From: Nevskiales bacterium
GTDB taxonomy: Bacteria; Pseudomonadota; Gammaproteobacteria; Nevskiales; Nevskiaceae
Reading direction: 5' to 3'
DNA length: 17,839 nt
NCBI GenBank assembly: GCA_022616655.1
Contig: JAKEEJ010000182.1
Coordinates: forward strand, 1 to 17,839
Under the pieces are notes generated by a model. That model was not told the origin of the DNA. It saw only the letters and a program-made list of their open reading frames with translations, and did no database searches. Positions 6,522 to 15,183 of this stretch are shown piece after piece; the first letter of the stretch is position 1, and every line of letters starts with the position of its first letter. The translations under genes and the position numbers were made by a program.

Positions 6522-8486
6522 TCAGTTCTTTTCCTGCAACTGCGTCACGATGGCCGGGTTTTCCAGTGTGGACACGTCCTGGGTAATGGGTTCGCCTCGG
6601 GCAATGGCACGCAGAAGGCGCCGCATGATTTTTCCGCTGCGCGTCTTGGGCAGCCCTTCGGCGAAGCGGATGTCGTCCGGTTTGGCGATGGCGCCCAGTT
6701 CCTGGGCCACGTGGGCGCGCAGTTCCCCGACCAGGTTCTCGGCTTCGGCGCCCTGTGGTCGTGCGTCCCGGCAGACGACGAAGGCGAATATGCTTTCGCC
6801 CTTGATCTCGTGCGGCCGGCCGACCACGGCGGCTTCGGCCACGCGCGGGTGTGACACCAGCGCCGACTCCACTTCCATGGTTCCGAGACGGTGGCCGGAA
6901 ACTTTCAGCACGTCATCCGAGCGGCCCAGGATCCAGTAATAACCATCGGCGTCGCGGTGCGCGGTGTCGCCGGCGACGTAATACCGGTTTTTGAACGGCG
7001 TCCAGTACGTGCTGATATAGCGTTCGTTATCGCCCCACAGGGTGCGCAGCATTGCAGGCCAGGGTTTGGTGATGACCAGGTGCCCTCCGGCACCGGCGTC
7101 GCGGACCGGCCGGCCGGCTCCGTCCACGATGTCGGCTGCGATGCCCGGCAGCGGACGGGTGCAGGAACCGGGCTTGGTCGGGGTGGCCCCGGGGACAGGG
7201 GCGATCATGATGGCGCCGGTTTCGGTCTGCCACCAGGTGTCCACAATCGGCAGGTTCTCCTTTCCGATCACCCGGTGATACCACATCCAGGCCTCCGGAT
7301 TGATCGGTTCGCCGACGGTTCCAAGCAGGCGCAGTTTCGACAGGTCGTGTCGGTTCGGAAAGTCCTCTCCCATTTTCATCAGCGCGCGAATCGCCGTGGG
7401 AGCCGTGTAGAAGATCGTCACCCCGTGGTTCTGGCAGATTTTCCAGAAACGTCCGGCGTCCGGCTGGGTTGGAGCACCCTCGTACATCAACACGGTGGCG
7501 CCGTTGCCCAGCAGGCCATAGACGACGTAGGTATGCCCCGTGACCCAGCCGACGTCGGCGGTGCACCAGTACACATCGTCGTCACGGATATCGAACACCC
7601 ATTGCGTAGTGACGATGGCGTTGAGCAGGTACCCGCCGGAACTGTGCTGGATGCCCTTGGGTTTTCCAGTGGAGCCGGAGGTATAGAGCAGAAAGAGCGG
7701 GTGTTCGGCCTCGACCCAGACCGGCGGACAGTCGGGAGCCTGCGCCGCCAGCAGTTCGTGCCACCACAGGTCGCGGCCGTCCTGCCAGCCGATGCGCTGC
7801 CCGGTGCGTCTGTAGACCACGACTTTTTCAACCGTTTGGCATCCTCGTTCCAGAGCTTCATCGGCGACCTTTTTCAGCTCCACCCCCTGGCCCGCGCGGG
7901 TGCCGCCGTCGGCGGTGATCAACACACGGGCCCCGGCGTCCTCGATGCGATCCTTCAGCGACTGGGCCGAAAACCCGCCGAACACCACGGAATGCGTAAG
8001 GCCCAGACGCGCGCACGCGAGCATGGCCATGGCGGCTTCCGGGATCATGGGCATGTAAATCACGACCCGGTCGCCCGGTTGCAGACCCAGCGACCTCAGG
8101 CCATTGGCGAGTTTGCTGATCTCGGCGTGCAACTGTTTATAGGTAAACGTCCGGACGTCACCTTTCTCCCCTTCGCCGATGAGGGCAATTTTCTCACCAC
8201 GGGCCGGCAAGTGCCGGTCCAGGCAGTTGTAGGCCACGTTGAGCGTGCCGTCGGCGAACCAGCGGTAGTTTGGTGCCCGGGATTCGTCCAGCGCCTGGCT
8301 GAACGGTCTGTGCCAGGACACTTCCGTATGCGCGAGCTGGGCCCAGAATCCGGCGTGATCCCGCTCCGCGGTCCGGTACAGCCCTGCCAGACGATCCGGA
8401 TTGAGCCGTGCCTGGGCGACAAACTCCGGCTTGGGTGGAAACTGGCGTGTTTCCTTGAGGACCGACTCCAGGTCTTTTTCTGTCAT
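6522..8486 (-). CDS. acs: Acetyl-CoA synthetase (acetate--CoA ligase, AMP-forming)
   Basis: Acs activates acetate to acetyl-CoA through an acetyl-AMP intermediate in the cytosol. The 654-residue product matches the E. coli enzyme (652) in length and motifs: [11 protein letters not shown] (268-278) for ATP binding, WWQTETG (418-424) including the tryptophan that limits acyl size to acetate or propionate, [13 protein letters not shown] (521-533) at the hinge, and [11 protein letters not shown] (613-623) with the catalytic Lys619, the site of regulatory acetylation in homologues. The frame stays open for 42 codons upstream, but [12 protein letters not shown] at 8486 matches the family N-terminus, and the longer form would overlap the transporter gene. 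Only a weak ribosome binding site is visible (GGAAAA). The gene lies 73 bp after the MFS transporter on the same strand, so the pair may form one unit. It faces the FHA gene with 16 bp between stop codons. Confidence 0.95.
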   Translation of the reverse strand: MTEKDLESVLKETRQFPPKPEFVAQARLNPDRLAGLYRTAERDHAGFWAQLAHTEVSWHRPFSQALDESRAPNYRWFADGTLNVAYNCLDRHLPARGEKIALIGEGEKGDVRTFTYKQLHAEISKLANGLRSLGLQPGDRVVIYMPMIPEAAMAMLACARLGLTHSVVFGGFSAQSLKDRIEDAGARVLITADGGTRAGQGVELKKVADEALERGCQTVEKVVVYRRTGQRIGWQDGRDLWWHELLAAQAPDCPPVWVEAEHPLFLLYTSGSTGKPKGIQHSSGGYLLNAIVTTQWVFDIRDDDVYWCTADVGWVTGHTYVVYGLLGNGATVLMYEGAPTQPDAGRFWKICQNHGVTIFYTAPTAIRALMKMGEDFPNRHDLSKLRLLGTVGEPINPEAWMWYHRVIGKENLPIVDTWWQTETGAIMIAPVPGATPTKPGSCTRPLPGIAADIVDGAGRPVRDAGAGGHLVITKPWPAMLRTLWGDNERYISTYWTPFKNRYYVAGDTAHRDADGYYWILGRSDDVLKVSGHRLGTMEVESALVSHPRVAEAAVVGRPHEIKGESIFAFVVCRDARPQGAEAENLVGELRAHVAQELGAIAKPDDIRFAEGLPKTRSGKIMRRLLRAIARGEPITQDVSTLENPAIVTQLQEKN

Positions 8487-8559
8487 TTTCAGGTTTTCCG
8501 CGCCAGGAGCGGCAGTATGCCTTATGCCTGCTCCTGTATAGGCAGGAGTGGCGCTGACC
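8487..8559 (-). other. Transporter-acs intergenic spacer with a small hairpin
   Basis: This 73 bp spacer contains, on the minus strand, the dyad CTCCTG-CCTATA-CAGGAG (6 bp stem, 6 nt loop) followed by two tandem GGCATA-type units. There is no U tract, so it is not a typical intrinsic terminator. It may be a processing or attenuation hairpin that sets different levels of transporter and acs, or a weak operator. I see no convincing promoter in it. Confidence 0.25.
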
Positions 8560-10221
8560 TCAGCCGTCGTTGATTGAGCGGTCCTTGGTTTCGCGCAGGA
8601 ACAACGTTCCAATCACCAGGGTCATCGCCGCCACTCCGATTGGATACCACAGGCCGTAGTAAATGTTGCCCGAAGCGGCCACCATGGCCGTGGCCAGCAG
8701 CGGCAGCAGACCGCCGAACCAGCCGTTCCCGATGTGGTACGGCAGTGACAGCGAGGTATACCGGATCCGGGTTGGAAACAGCTCGACCAGAAAGGCGGCC
8801 ATGGGGCCGTACGTCATGGCCACGTACACCAGCAGCACGAACAGGATCAGCACGGTCATGCCGTAATTGATCTGGGTGCTGTCGGCGGCGGAGGGATAGC
8901 CGGTGGCGTTCAGCGCCTCGACATAACGCGGGTCCGGCCTGGTTTTATTTTCCGACTGCCAGCCCTCGATAACGAGGTCGCCGATGCGCGTCACCACGGC
9001 CTGTCCCGGTACGACCGGCAACGATTCGAAGGACAGGCCGGATTCGGTCAGAAAGTTTTTGGCGCGGTCACACTCGGTAAAGCGGGTCGAAGGCAGGATG
9101 AAAATGTGAAAGCTGCAATCATCGGCCGCAACCGTAATTTTGGTTCTGTCCTGATACGCCTCCAGGGCCGGGTTGGCGTAATGCGTCAGCGCCTGAAACA
9201 GCGGCAGATACGTGACCGCGGCGAGCAGGCTGCCGGCCAGCATGATTTTCAAACGTCCGATCTTGTCGGACAGCCAGCCGAACAGGACAAACAGCGGCGT
9301 GCCCAGCACCAGTGAAGCCCCGATCACGGTATAGGCGGTGACGTAATCCAGCTTCAGCGTGATGGTCAGAAAAAACAGCGTGTAGAAATGGCCCGTGTAC
9401 CAGATCACGGCCTGGCCGGCCGTGGCGCCGAACAGGGCCAGCAGCACGTATTTGTTGTTCGGATAACGGAAAAAACTGTCGGTCAGCGGTGATTTGGAGC
9501 CGCGTCCTTCCGCCTTCATGCGTTGAAACACCGGCGATTCGTGCAGTTTGAGGCGGATGTAGACCGAGACCGCGAGCAAAATCGCCGACAGCAGGAAGGG
9601 GATGCGCCAGCCCCATTCCTTGAAAGCCGCCGCGTCCATGTTGCCACGGCATAGAGCAATCATGATCAGCGCCAGCAACAGGGCCAGTGTGGCCGTAGCC
9701 TGAATCCAGCTGGTGTCGTACCCGCGGCGGCCTTCCATGGCGTGCTCGGCAACGTAAGTCGCGGCGCCGCCGTACTCGCCGCCCACCGCAAGACCCTGCA
9801 GCAGGCGCAGACTCACCAGCAATAGAGGCGCGAGCGCACCCACGGCGGCATAGGTTGGCAGCAGGCCGACGGCGAAGGTCGAAGCCCCCATGACCACAAT
9901 CGTGATCAGGAAGCTGTATTTGCGCCCGATCAGGTCTCCGATGCGCCCGAAGATCAACGCGCCGAACGGCCGTACCAGAAAACCGGCCGCATAGGTCGCG
10001 AAGGCCGACAACAGAGCGGCCGTGGCGTTGCCGGGCGGGAAAAACAATCCCGCAAAAAACGGGGCCAGCACGGCATACAGGAAGAAGTCATACCACTCGA
10101 ACAGGGTGCCGAGGGAGGAGGCGAAAATGACGCGCCGCTCTTCAGGCGCCAGCGTTTCGGAAGCAGACGTCGTCACGGCGGCCGCAGATGCGCCGGCCGT
10201 GGAAGCAGGGGATTCTGTCAT
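8560..10221 (-). CDS. MFS transporter, metabolite:H+ symporter (MHS) type, with a large loop insertion
   Basis: The 553-residue membrane protein is a 12-helix-type secondary transporter. It shows the MHS opening [22 protein letters not shown], the first motif [12 protein letters not shown] (92-102), the [18 protein letters not shown] segment of helices 4-5, and the second-half motif [12 protein letters not shown]. Members carry mono-, di- or tricarboxylates, betaines or aromatic acids with protons. Between the membrane segments around residues 330-348 and 453-475 there is an extramembrane insert of about 100 residues. It contains two cysteines (C369, C384), which could form a disulfide if the loop is periplasmic. 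The gene lies upstream of acs on the same strand, so acetate, propionate or a related acid is a reasonable substrate guess. The ATG has no ribosome binding site, but CATAAT lies 8 nt upstream on this strand. The family call is sure, the substrate inferred. Confidence 0.9.
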   Translation of the reverse strand: MTESPASTAGASAAAVTTSASETLAPEERRVIFASSLGTLFEWYDFFLYAVLAPFFAGLFFPPGNATAALLSAFATYAAGFLVRPFGALIFGRIGDLIGRKYSFLITIVVMGASTFAVGLLPTYAAVGALAPLLLVSLRLLQGLAVGGEYGGAATYVAEHAMEGRRGYDTSWIQATATLALLLALIMIALCRGNMDAAAFKEWGWRIPFLLSAILLAVSVYIRLKLHESPVFQRMKAEGRGSKSPLTDSFFRYPNNKYVLLALFGATAGQAVIWYTGHFYTLFFLTITLKLDYVTAYTVIGASLVLGTPLFVLFGWLSDKIGRLKIMLAGSLLAAVTYLPLFQALTHYANPALEAYQDRTKITVAADDCSFHIFILPSTRFTECDRAKNFLTESGLSFESLPVVPGQAVVTRIGDLVIEGWQSENKTRPDPRYVEALNATGYPSAADSTQINYGMTVLILFVLLVYVAMTYGPMAAFLVELFPTRIRYTSLSLPYHIGNGWFGGLLPLLATAMVAASGNIYYGLWYPIGVAAMTLVIGTLFLRETKDRSINDG

Positions 10222-10268
10222 GGGGCGGTATTATGCCCGAACAGGTGTCCCCGTTCTGGAGTTTCCGT

Positions 10269-11165
10269 TTGGTTCATTACCACCACGGCCATCACGCCGG
10301 AAACTTTGCCGATGTGTTCAAGCACGTCGCGTTGTACGGCCTGCTGGCCGCCCTTAACCGCAAGGACCGGCCCTGGTGTTATCTGGAGACACACGCCGGT
10401 GCCGGGCTCTACGATCTGAACAGTCCCGGGGCCGTGCGTACCGGCGAATGGCGCGATGGCATCGGCCGGTTCTGTGATTCCGGGACCCTGGTGCAAGGGC
10501 AGCGGTCAGAGAAAGTCCCCGCACTTCTTGTGGATTTTCTCGAAGGGGTTGCTGCCATGAATCCCGGCGGTGCGTTGAGCCGTTACCCGGGTTCGCCCGA
10601 AGTGGCGCGTTCGCTGGCCCGTTCCGACGACCGGCTGGTGTTGTGCGAGAAAGTGGCGGCGGTGGCGGGCGATCTGCGTCAGCAATTTGCCGGCGACCGG
10701 CGGGTGATCGTCCATGTGCGCGACGGGTACGAGGCCCACAGCCTGCTGCCGCCCGCCGAAAGGCGCGGCCTCGTGCTGGTGGATCCGCCGTTCGAGCGGG
10801 CGGATGAATTTGAAGCGGTGGCGGATTTTCTGCGGCGGGCGCTGGCGCGCTTTGCCGGCGGCGTGTACGCCGTTTGGTATCCACTCAAGAACCGTCATGC
10901 GGCGGCCCGCTTCGAACGGCGTGCCGCAGTGCTTGCGACCCGATCACCGCTGTGTCTGACGCTGGACACCGGCGCCGTGGGTGCGGGGCAACTGCGGGTC
11001 TGTGCGCTGCTGATTCTGAATGCCCCCTTCGGTTTTGCACAGGCGTTTGATCCGGTGGGGCACTGGCTGGCCCGTACGCTGGCGCAAGGTCCACGCGCCG
11101 CGTACACCGTCCGTCACGTGTCGACCGCCGTGCCTGATCGTGCTCAAGCACCGAGTTCACCATGA
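10269..11165 (+). CDS. rlmJ: 23S rRNA (adenine(2030)-N6)-methyltransferase
   Basis: RlmJ methylates N6 of A2030 in 23S rRNA using S-adenosylmethionine. Starting at the TTG at 10269-10271, the 298-residue product aligns without a gap to the N-terminus of E. coli RlmJ: HAGNxADVxKH occupies residues 9-19 with Lys18 at the same number. It continues with the SAM-binding YLETHAGAG (38-46) and the catalytic DPPF (172-175), followed by a Rossmann-type C-terminal half ending in the usual WYPLK segment. TGGAG sits 7 nt before this TTG. An in-frame ATG at 10233 would add 12 residues absent from the family and start only 11 bp from the divergent transporter gene. The C-terminus is somewhat longer than in E. 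coli (280 residues). The stop overlaps the next start (ATGA). The identity is secure; the start is well supported but unusual. Confidence 0.93.
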   Translation: MVHYHHGHHAGNFADVFKHVALYGLLAALNRKDRPWCYLETHAGAGLYDLNSPGAVRTGEWRDGIGRFCDSGTLVQGQRSEKVPALLVDFLEGVAAMNPGGALSRYPGSPEVARSLARSDDRLVLCEKVAAVAGDLRQQFAGDRRVIVHVRDGYEAHSLLPPAERRGLVLVDPPFERADEFEAVADFLRRALARFAGGVYAVWYPLKNRHAAARFERRAAVLATRSPLCLTLDTGAVGAGQLRVCALLILNAPFGFAQAFDPVGHWLARTLAQGPRAAYTVRHVSTAVPDRAQAPSSP

Positions 11166-11719
11166 TGTCCCCCGAGATCTTGCACCAGGGTCGCTTCCTC
11201 ACTCTGCTCAAAGAGGGGCGTTGGGAATACGTGGCGCGCCGCGCGGCCCGCGGGGCGGTATTTGTGCTGGCGGTAACGCCCTCGCGGTGTCTGGTGCTGG
11301 TGGAACAGTTCCGGATTCCGGCGCACTCACGCACGCTCGAACTCCCCGCCGGCATTCTGGGCGACACTCCCGCCACCGCCGACGAAACGCCGGAGGCGTG
11401 TGCTCTGCGCGAACTCGAAGAAGAAACGGGATTTTGCGGTCGCCGCGCGCGCCTTCTCCTGTCCGGTCCCGTGGCTCCGGGCCTCACGTCGGAGCTGCTG
11501 TACCTGGTCCGTGTTGACGGGTTGCGCCGGGTCGGACCGGGCGGCGGAGTGGACGGGGAAAATATCACGGTGCACGAGGTGCCCCTGGTCCGGATCAATG
11601 CATGGCTGCGGAAGCAGCAACGCGAAGGTCTTCTGGTGGATTCACGGGTGTACACGGCCTTGTGCCTTCTGATGTTGCGGCACAAACGACGCCCGACGCG
11701 GGCCCGTAAACGCCGGTAA
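11162..11719 (+). CDS. Nudix hydrolase, ADP-ribose pyrophosphatase-like
   Basis: The 185-residue protein has an N-terminal beta segment and a Nudix box at about 64-91, LPAGILGD followed by DETPEACALRELEEETGF. The REUxEExGU core (here RELEEETGF) that binds divalent metal is intact. Two extra residues between the glycine and the first glutamate give a slightly longer loop. The upstream LVLVEQFRIP and the LPAG lead-in are typical of the NudF/ADP-ribose diphosphatase branch, which splits ADP-ribose or nucleotide sugars to AMP and a sugar phosphate. The substrate is inferred from this likeness. The gene starts with ATG inside the rlmJ stop (ATGA, 4 bp overlap), so translation is probably coupled; a second ATG follows directly at 11165. 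The C-terminus is very basic (KRRPTRARKRR). Confidence 0.88.
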   Translation: MMSPEILHQGRFLTLLKEGRWEYVARRAARGAVFVLAVTPSRCLVLVEQFRIPAHSRTLELPAGILGDTPATADETPEACALRELEEETGFCGRRARLLLSGPVAPGLTSELLYLVRVDGLRRVGPGGGVDGENITVHEVPLVRINAWLRKQQREGLLVDSRVYTALCLLMLRHKRRPTRARKRR

Positions 11720-11778
11720 TATAGCCGCGGTGTGTTGTTCCCTACGGTAGCGTTCATAATTGAGCGAGGAGGTCCGTC

Positions 11779-12195
11779 ATGATTCGCCAGGGATTGATGA
11801 TCGTTACAGTGCTCGCCATGTCAGCGTGTGCGGGCCGGCAGCCGAAGCCGGTGTTCTACCCCAATGAGGCGTACCAGCAGAACGGCGCCATGGCCGCCGA
11901 GGCAGCCGCGCAGGAATGCATGCGCCTGGCGGAGAGCACGAATCTTGAGGAACATCAGGAAAGCAAGATGCTGGGCAAAGCGGCCGGTGGCGCCATTGTG
12001 GGTGCTGCCGTGGGCGCGGCGGTCGGGTCCACGCGTGGCCATGCCACCGAAGGCTTGCAGGCCGGAGCCGCCGGTGGAGCAACTCGTGGGGCTTTTCGCG
12101 GCATGGCCGAGAAAGGAAAACTCAATCCGCTCTACGTGGGCTTCGTGGAGGAGTGTCTGGCCGAGCGCGGTTACAAAACCATTGGCTGGAAGTAA
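11779..12195 (+). CDS. Small glycine-zipper lipoprotein
   Basis: This is a 138-residue protein with a lipoprotein signal peptide: MIRQ, a hydrophobic stretch GLMIVTVLAM and the lipobox-like MSAC, giving Cys17 as the likely lipidated residue after signal peptidase II cleavage. The -3 position is Met rather than Leu, a slightly weak lipobox. The mature part has a glycine zipper, AAGGAIVGAAVGAAVGS (68-84), and a second Gly-rich stretch AGAAGGATRGAFRG. Such motifs mediate membrane insertion or oligomerisation, as in the SlyB/OmpA-like glycine-zipper domains. Two further cysteines (C47 and one near the C-terminus in VEECLAERGY) flank the zipper and could pair. A strong AGGAGG site lies 6 nt before the ATG. 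The gene stands alone, 59 bp after the Nudix gene. An envelope role is likely; nothing more specific can be said. Confidence 0.85.
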   Translation: MIRQGLMIVTVLAMSACAGRQPKPVFYPNEAYQQNGAMAAEAAAQECMRLAESTNLEEHQESKMLGKAAGGAIVGAAVGAAVGSTRGHATEGLQAGAAGGATRGAFRGMAEKGKLNPLYVGFVEECLAERGYKTIGWK

Positions 12196-12364
12196 GTTGT
12201 CCCTGAAGCACTCGTCCTTTGAGTGAAACGCCGGAGCCCAGTCGGTAGCGGGGCAGGATTCATGGCGGTAGGGATATCCCGGTAAGTCGGGACCACTGCT
12301 TCCACTCCGTGCGGGTTGAGAACAGGCTATCCCGCGACCCCACCTCCCGGAGCCCGATCATTAT
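12196..12364. other. Upstream part of the intergenic region before the siderophore receptor operon
   Basis: This stretch holds no credible gene on either strand. It contains a weak dyad just after the lipoprotein stop, CACTC (12209-12213) with GAGTG (12221-12225), without a T tract. A second dyad is TCCCG (12277-12281) with CGGGA (12288-12292), and it overlaps the palindrome GGGATATCCC (12271-12280). Either could be a terminator-like or regulatory hairpin, but neither is convincing. The base composition turns AT-rich only after about 12356, where the operon promoter begins. Confidence 0.4.
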
Positions 12365-12394
12365 TTGCAAAACATAATCATTCTCATTTAGAAT
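12365..12394 (+). promoter_or_regulatory. Sigma-70-type promoter of the siderophore receptor/tonB operon
   Basis: TTGCAA (12365-12370) and TAGAAT (12389-12394) are separated by 18 bp, in a locally AT-rich island. Transcription would start near 12401, leaving a leader of about 27 nt before the receptor ATG, with AGGGA as ribosome binding site. The spacer and -10 are covered by the Fur-like site, as expected for iron repression. Confidence 0.6.
12373..12391 (+). promoter_or_regulatory. Fur-box-like operator
   Basis: The reverse complement of this 19-mer, CTAAATGAGAATGATTATG, matches the classical Fur consensus GATAATGATAATCATTATC at 13 of 19 positions, including the AATGA and ATTAT blocks. It overlaps the spacer and -10 of the promoter and precedes an iron-siderophore receptor with its own tonB-exbB-exbD, which makes Fur repression under iron sufficiency very likely. 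The upstream GATCATTATTT (12356-12366) might be a further half-site. Confidence 0.75.
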
Positions 12395-12427
12395 CGCATT
12401 AAGTTTTTCTATAGGGATTTGCCGAAC

Positions 12428-14590
12428 ATGGAAATGAAACAAGCACTATGTGCCGTCGCGCTGCTGTTGATCTGTGTCACCACACTGCTGCTGGCTGTGA
12501 CGTTGCCGGCCCATGCGGAAGAGCCCGTGGTCCCATCCACGCCTCCGGAAACTACTGGAACGGTGACACCCCTGCAGGAAGTGAAGGTCATCGGCGAAAG
12601 CGAGACCGAGGGGTACGCGGTCAAGAACACAAGAACAGCGACCAGGACCGACACGCCACTGCTGGATGTGCCGCAGTCCATCACGGTGGTCACGCAGGAG
12701 CAGATCCGCGACCAGGCGATGCAGAACCTGGGCGACGTGGTGCGCTACGTCCCGGGCGTGGGCATGGCGCAGGGCGAGGGTAATCGCGAGACGCCGATCT
12801 TCCGCGGCAACAGTTCGACCTCCGATTTCTTCGTGGACGGGCTGCGCGACGACGTGCAGTACTTCCGCGATCTATACAATATTGATCGCGTGGAGGTGCT
12901 GAAAGGCCCGAACGCGATGATCTTCGGCCGTGGCGGCGTGGGCGGTGTCATCAACCGCGTGACCCGCTGGGCAGATTGGACGCCGCTGCGCGAAGTCACG
13001 CTGCAGCTTGGTTCCTTCGAGAACGCACGCACCACCTTCGATCTCCACCAGGGTTTCAGCGACACCTTCGCCGCGGGCGTGACCGGCCTGTACGAGGATA
13101 CCAACAGCTATCGCGATCACGTGACGCTGGAACGTTCCGGCATCAACCCGACGTTCGCCGTCAAGGCCGGCCCGGACACACAGCTCCGGCTCGGTCTTGA
13201 GTACTTCAGGGACGAGCGCGTCGCCGACCGCGGCATCCCCTCATTCCAGGGCCGCCCGTTCGAGACCGACGAGGCCACGTTCTTCGGCGACCCGGGGCGC
13301 AGCCCGACGGATACCTATGTCCAGGCTTACACCGCTTTCGTGGATCACGATTTTGGCGGCGGCCTGAGCTTGCGCAACGCCACGCGCTACGGCGACTACG
13401 ACAAGTATTACCAGAACGTGTTTGCAAGTGGTGCGGTGAGTGGCGGCACGGTCCCAATTCAGGCCTATAACAGCGATACCCAGCGCGAGAATCTATTTAA
13501 CCAGACCGATCTGGTCTATACGTTCGCTACCGGTTCGGTTGCGCACACCCTGTTGGGCGGGCTCGAACTCGGCAGCCAGGACACCACGAACCTGCGTCTG
13601 ACCGGAACTTTTGTGAGTACGGCCACCACGACTTTCAATACACCGATCAGCAGTCCAACGATCAATGAACCGGTGACCTTTGCGCCCTCGGCCTCGGACG
13701 CCAACAACAACGGCCGGGCGACCATTGCCGCGGTTTACGTCCAGGACCAGATCGAATTCACGCCCCAGATCATGACCGTGTTCGGTCTGCGCTATGACCA
13801 CTTCAAGGTGAATTTTCACGATGACAGGGCCAGCGCCACCGTGCGCCAGATCATCACGAAAGACGACCTGTTGTCGCCACGGCTTGGCTTGATCTACAAG
13901 CCGGTTGAGCGGGCCTCGATTTACACGGCGTACTCGCTGTCGTACTTGCCCCGGGCCGGTGAGCAACTCGGCTCTCTGTCGGTATCGCCCACCTCCACCG
14001 GCAACGCGGCGCTGGAGCCTGAGGAGTTCATCAACTACGAAATCGGTGCCAAATGGGATCTGCGACCGGACCTGGCCGTGAGCGCGGCGCTGTATCAGCT
14101 GGATCGCAACAACGTCGCCATTCCCGACCCGATGATCCCCACTCAGCTGATTCTGGTGGACGGTCAGGAAACCCGCGGTCTCGAACTGGGCCTGAGCGGC
14201 CGGGTCACTTCCGACTGGAGCATCGCGGGCGGCTATGCCTGGCAGACCGGTGTGCTTACCGCCGGTTCCCTGAGCGGCGCCACGCTCGCGCAGTTGCCCA
14301 AGCACACCTTCTCACTGTGGAACCGTTATGACTTCACGCCGATGTGGGGCGCGGGGCTGGGCGTGTACGCCAGCGACGACTGGTATGCCTCGACCAGCAA
14401 CACGGTGACTCTGCCCGGCTACGCGCGCCTCGATGCTGCGGTATTCTTCACGCTCAACCGAAATCTCCGTGCCCAGCTCAATGTGGAAAACCTGCTCGAC
14501 GAGGACTACTTCCTCAACGCTCACAACGACAACAACCTCACGCCCGGTAGTCCGGCGGCTGTGCGTGTCGGCCTGATTGCCAACTTCTGA
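12428..14590 (+). CDS. TonB-dependent siderophore receptor (catecholate-type, Fiu/PiuA-like)
   Basis: This outer-membrane receptor of 720 residues imports ferric siderophores using energy from TonB. A signal peptide ends at AHA (residue 30), and a TonB-box-like EVKVIG follows at 51-56. The plug domain begins near LDVPQSITVVTQEQIRD and contains PIFRGNSSTSDFFVDGLRDD, RVEVLKGPNAMIFGRG and GGVINRVT. The 22-strand barrel ends with LLDEDYFLNAHNDNNL and a terminal phenylalanine, as usual for BAM substrates. The plug and C-terminal motifs resemble Fiu/PiuA-type catecholate receptors, so a catecholate ligand is the best guess. A TTG at 12419 is also in frame, but AGGGA (12413-12417) is well spaced only for the ATG at 12428. 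The gene heads the Fur-controlled operon, and its stop overlaps the tonB start by one base (TGATG). Confidence 0.93.
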   Translation: MEMKQALCAVALLLICVTTLLLAVTLPAHAEEPVVPSTPPETTGTVTPLQEVKVIGESETEGYAVKNTRTATRTDTPLLDVPQSITVVTQEQIRDQAMQNLGDVVRYVPGVGMAQGEGNRETPIFRGNSSTSDFFVDGLRDDVQYFRDLYNIDRVEVLKGPNAMIFGRGGVGGVINRVTRWADWTPLREVTLQLGSFENARTTFDLHQGFSDTFAAGVTGLYEDTNSYRDHVTLERSGINPTFAVKAGPDTQLRLGLEYFRDERVADRGIPSFQGRPFETDEATFFGDPGRSPTDTYVQAYTAFVDHDFGGGLSLRNATRYGDYDKYYQNVFASGAVSGGTVPIQAYNSDTQRENLFNQTDLVYTFATGSVAHTLLGGLELGSQDTTNLRLTGTFVSTATTTFNTPISSPTINEPVTFAPSASDANNNGRATIAAVYVQDQIEFTPQIMTVFGLRYDHFKVNFHDDRASATVRQIITKDDLLSPRLGLIYKPVERASIYTAYSLSYLPRAGEQLGSLSVSPTSTGNAALEPEEFINYEIGAKWDLRPDLAVSAALYQLDRNNVAIPDPMIPTQLILVDGQETRGLELGLSGRVTSDWSIAGGYAWQTGVLTAGSLSGATLAQLPKHTFSLWNRYDFTPMWGAGLGVYASDDWYASTSNTVTLPGYARLDAAVFFTLNRNLRAQLNVENLLDEDYFLNAHNDNNLTPGSPAAVRVGLIANF

Positions 14591-15183
14591 TGAGTGTGGG
14601 TGTGCAGACGGTTCACCGGTTCGGAGCCTCCCGGCAGGCGAACGGGTGGGTCCTGGGCGCGATCGTGGGTCTGCACGTCGCGGTGCTCTGGGCGCTGATG
14701 CAGATGGGCACGGTGCGTGAAGCCATGAGCGGACTCGCGCCCATCATGGTCCGTTTGATACACGCGCCGGCAACACCGGCCGTGCCGCTCCGGGAGCAGC
14801 CGGTGCCCAAGCCACAAATGATTGCTGCGGCAAGGCCGGAAGGGCCGCCGGCGATGGAGGCCCCGCCCGTGGAGGAGCCGCCGCTGCCGGTCACGCCGCC
14901 GAGTTTCAGCGCCGCGTACCTGGACAATCCGCTGCCGGTGTATCCTGCGGCCTCGAAACGGCTCGGCGAGGCTGGGCGCGTCCTGCTGCGCGTCTGGGTG
15001 GACGCGCAAGGTCGCGCCGAACGCGTGGAGGTGGAACGCAGCAGCGGGTTCCCGCGGCTGGATGTGTCGGCGCGCGAGGCCGTAGGTCGCTGGCGTTTCG
15101 TGCCGGCTCGGCAGGGGCCGGCGGCGGTCGCCGGCGTGGTGCGGGTGCCGGTGGTGTTCGAACTGAAAGGAGTGGAGCGATGA
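14590..15183 (+). CDS. tonB: TonB energy-transducing protein
   Basis: TonB links the proton-driven ExbB-ExbD motor to outer-membrane receptors. The 197-residue product has a short cytoplasmic N-terminus and one membrane anchor at about 20-37, whose GLHVAVLWAL carries the conserved intramembrane histidine (His29). A Pro/Glu/Ala-rich periplasmic spacer follows (about 58-112), though it lacks the long Glu-Pro/Lys-Pro repeats of E. coli TonB. The C-terminal TonB domain opens with NPLPVYPAASKRLGEAG, continues with VLLRVWVDAQGRAERVEVERSSG and ends VVRVPVVFEL. It overlaps the receptor stop (TGATG) and its own stop overlaps exbB (ATGA), so it is translated with both and probably serves mainly this receptor. 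Confidence 0.95.
   Translation: MSVGVQTVHRFGASRQANGWVLGAIVGLHVAVLWALMQMGTVREAMSGLAPIMVRLIHAPATPAVPLREQPVPKPQMIAAARPEGPPAMEAPPVEEPPLPVTPPSFSAAYLDNPLPVYPAASKRLGEAGRVLLRVWVDAQGRAERVEVERSSGFPRLDVSAREAVGRWRFVPARQGPAAVAGVVRVPVVFELKGVER

Noticed and set aside
6891..8573. A 560-codon open frame on the plus strand opposite acs
   Set aside because: It is antisense to the clearly identified acs and only open because of GC-rich third positions. The translation has no recognisable domain, is unusually rich in His, Gly, Arg and Gln, and has no ribosome binding site.
8487..8612. A 42-codon N-terminal extension of acs
   Set aside because: It would overlap the transporter gene and adds residues absent from the Acs family; the ATG at 8484-8486 gives the usual length.
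12260..12442. A 60-codon minus-strand frame in the intergenic region before the receptor gene
   Set aside because: It covers the promoter and Fur-like site, has no ribosome binding site and no recognisable protein likeness.
13493..14305. A 270-codon minus-strand frame inside the siderophore receptor gene
   Set aside because: The receptor barrel on the plus strand is continuous with family motifs on both sides; the antisense frame shows no domain.
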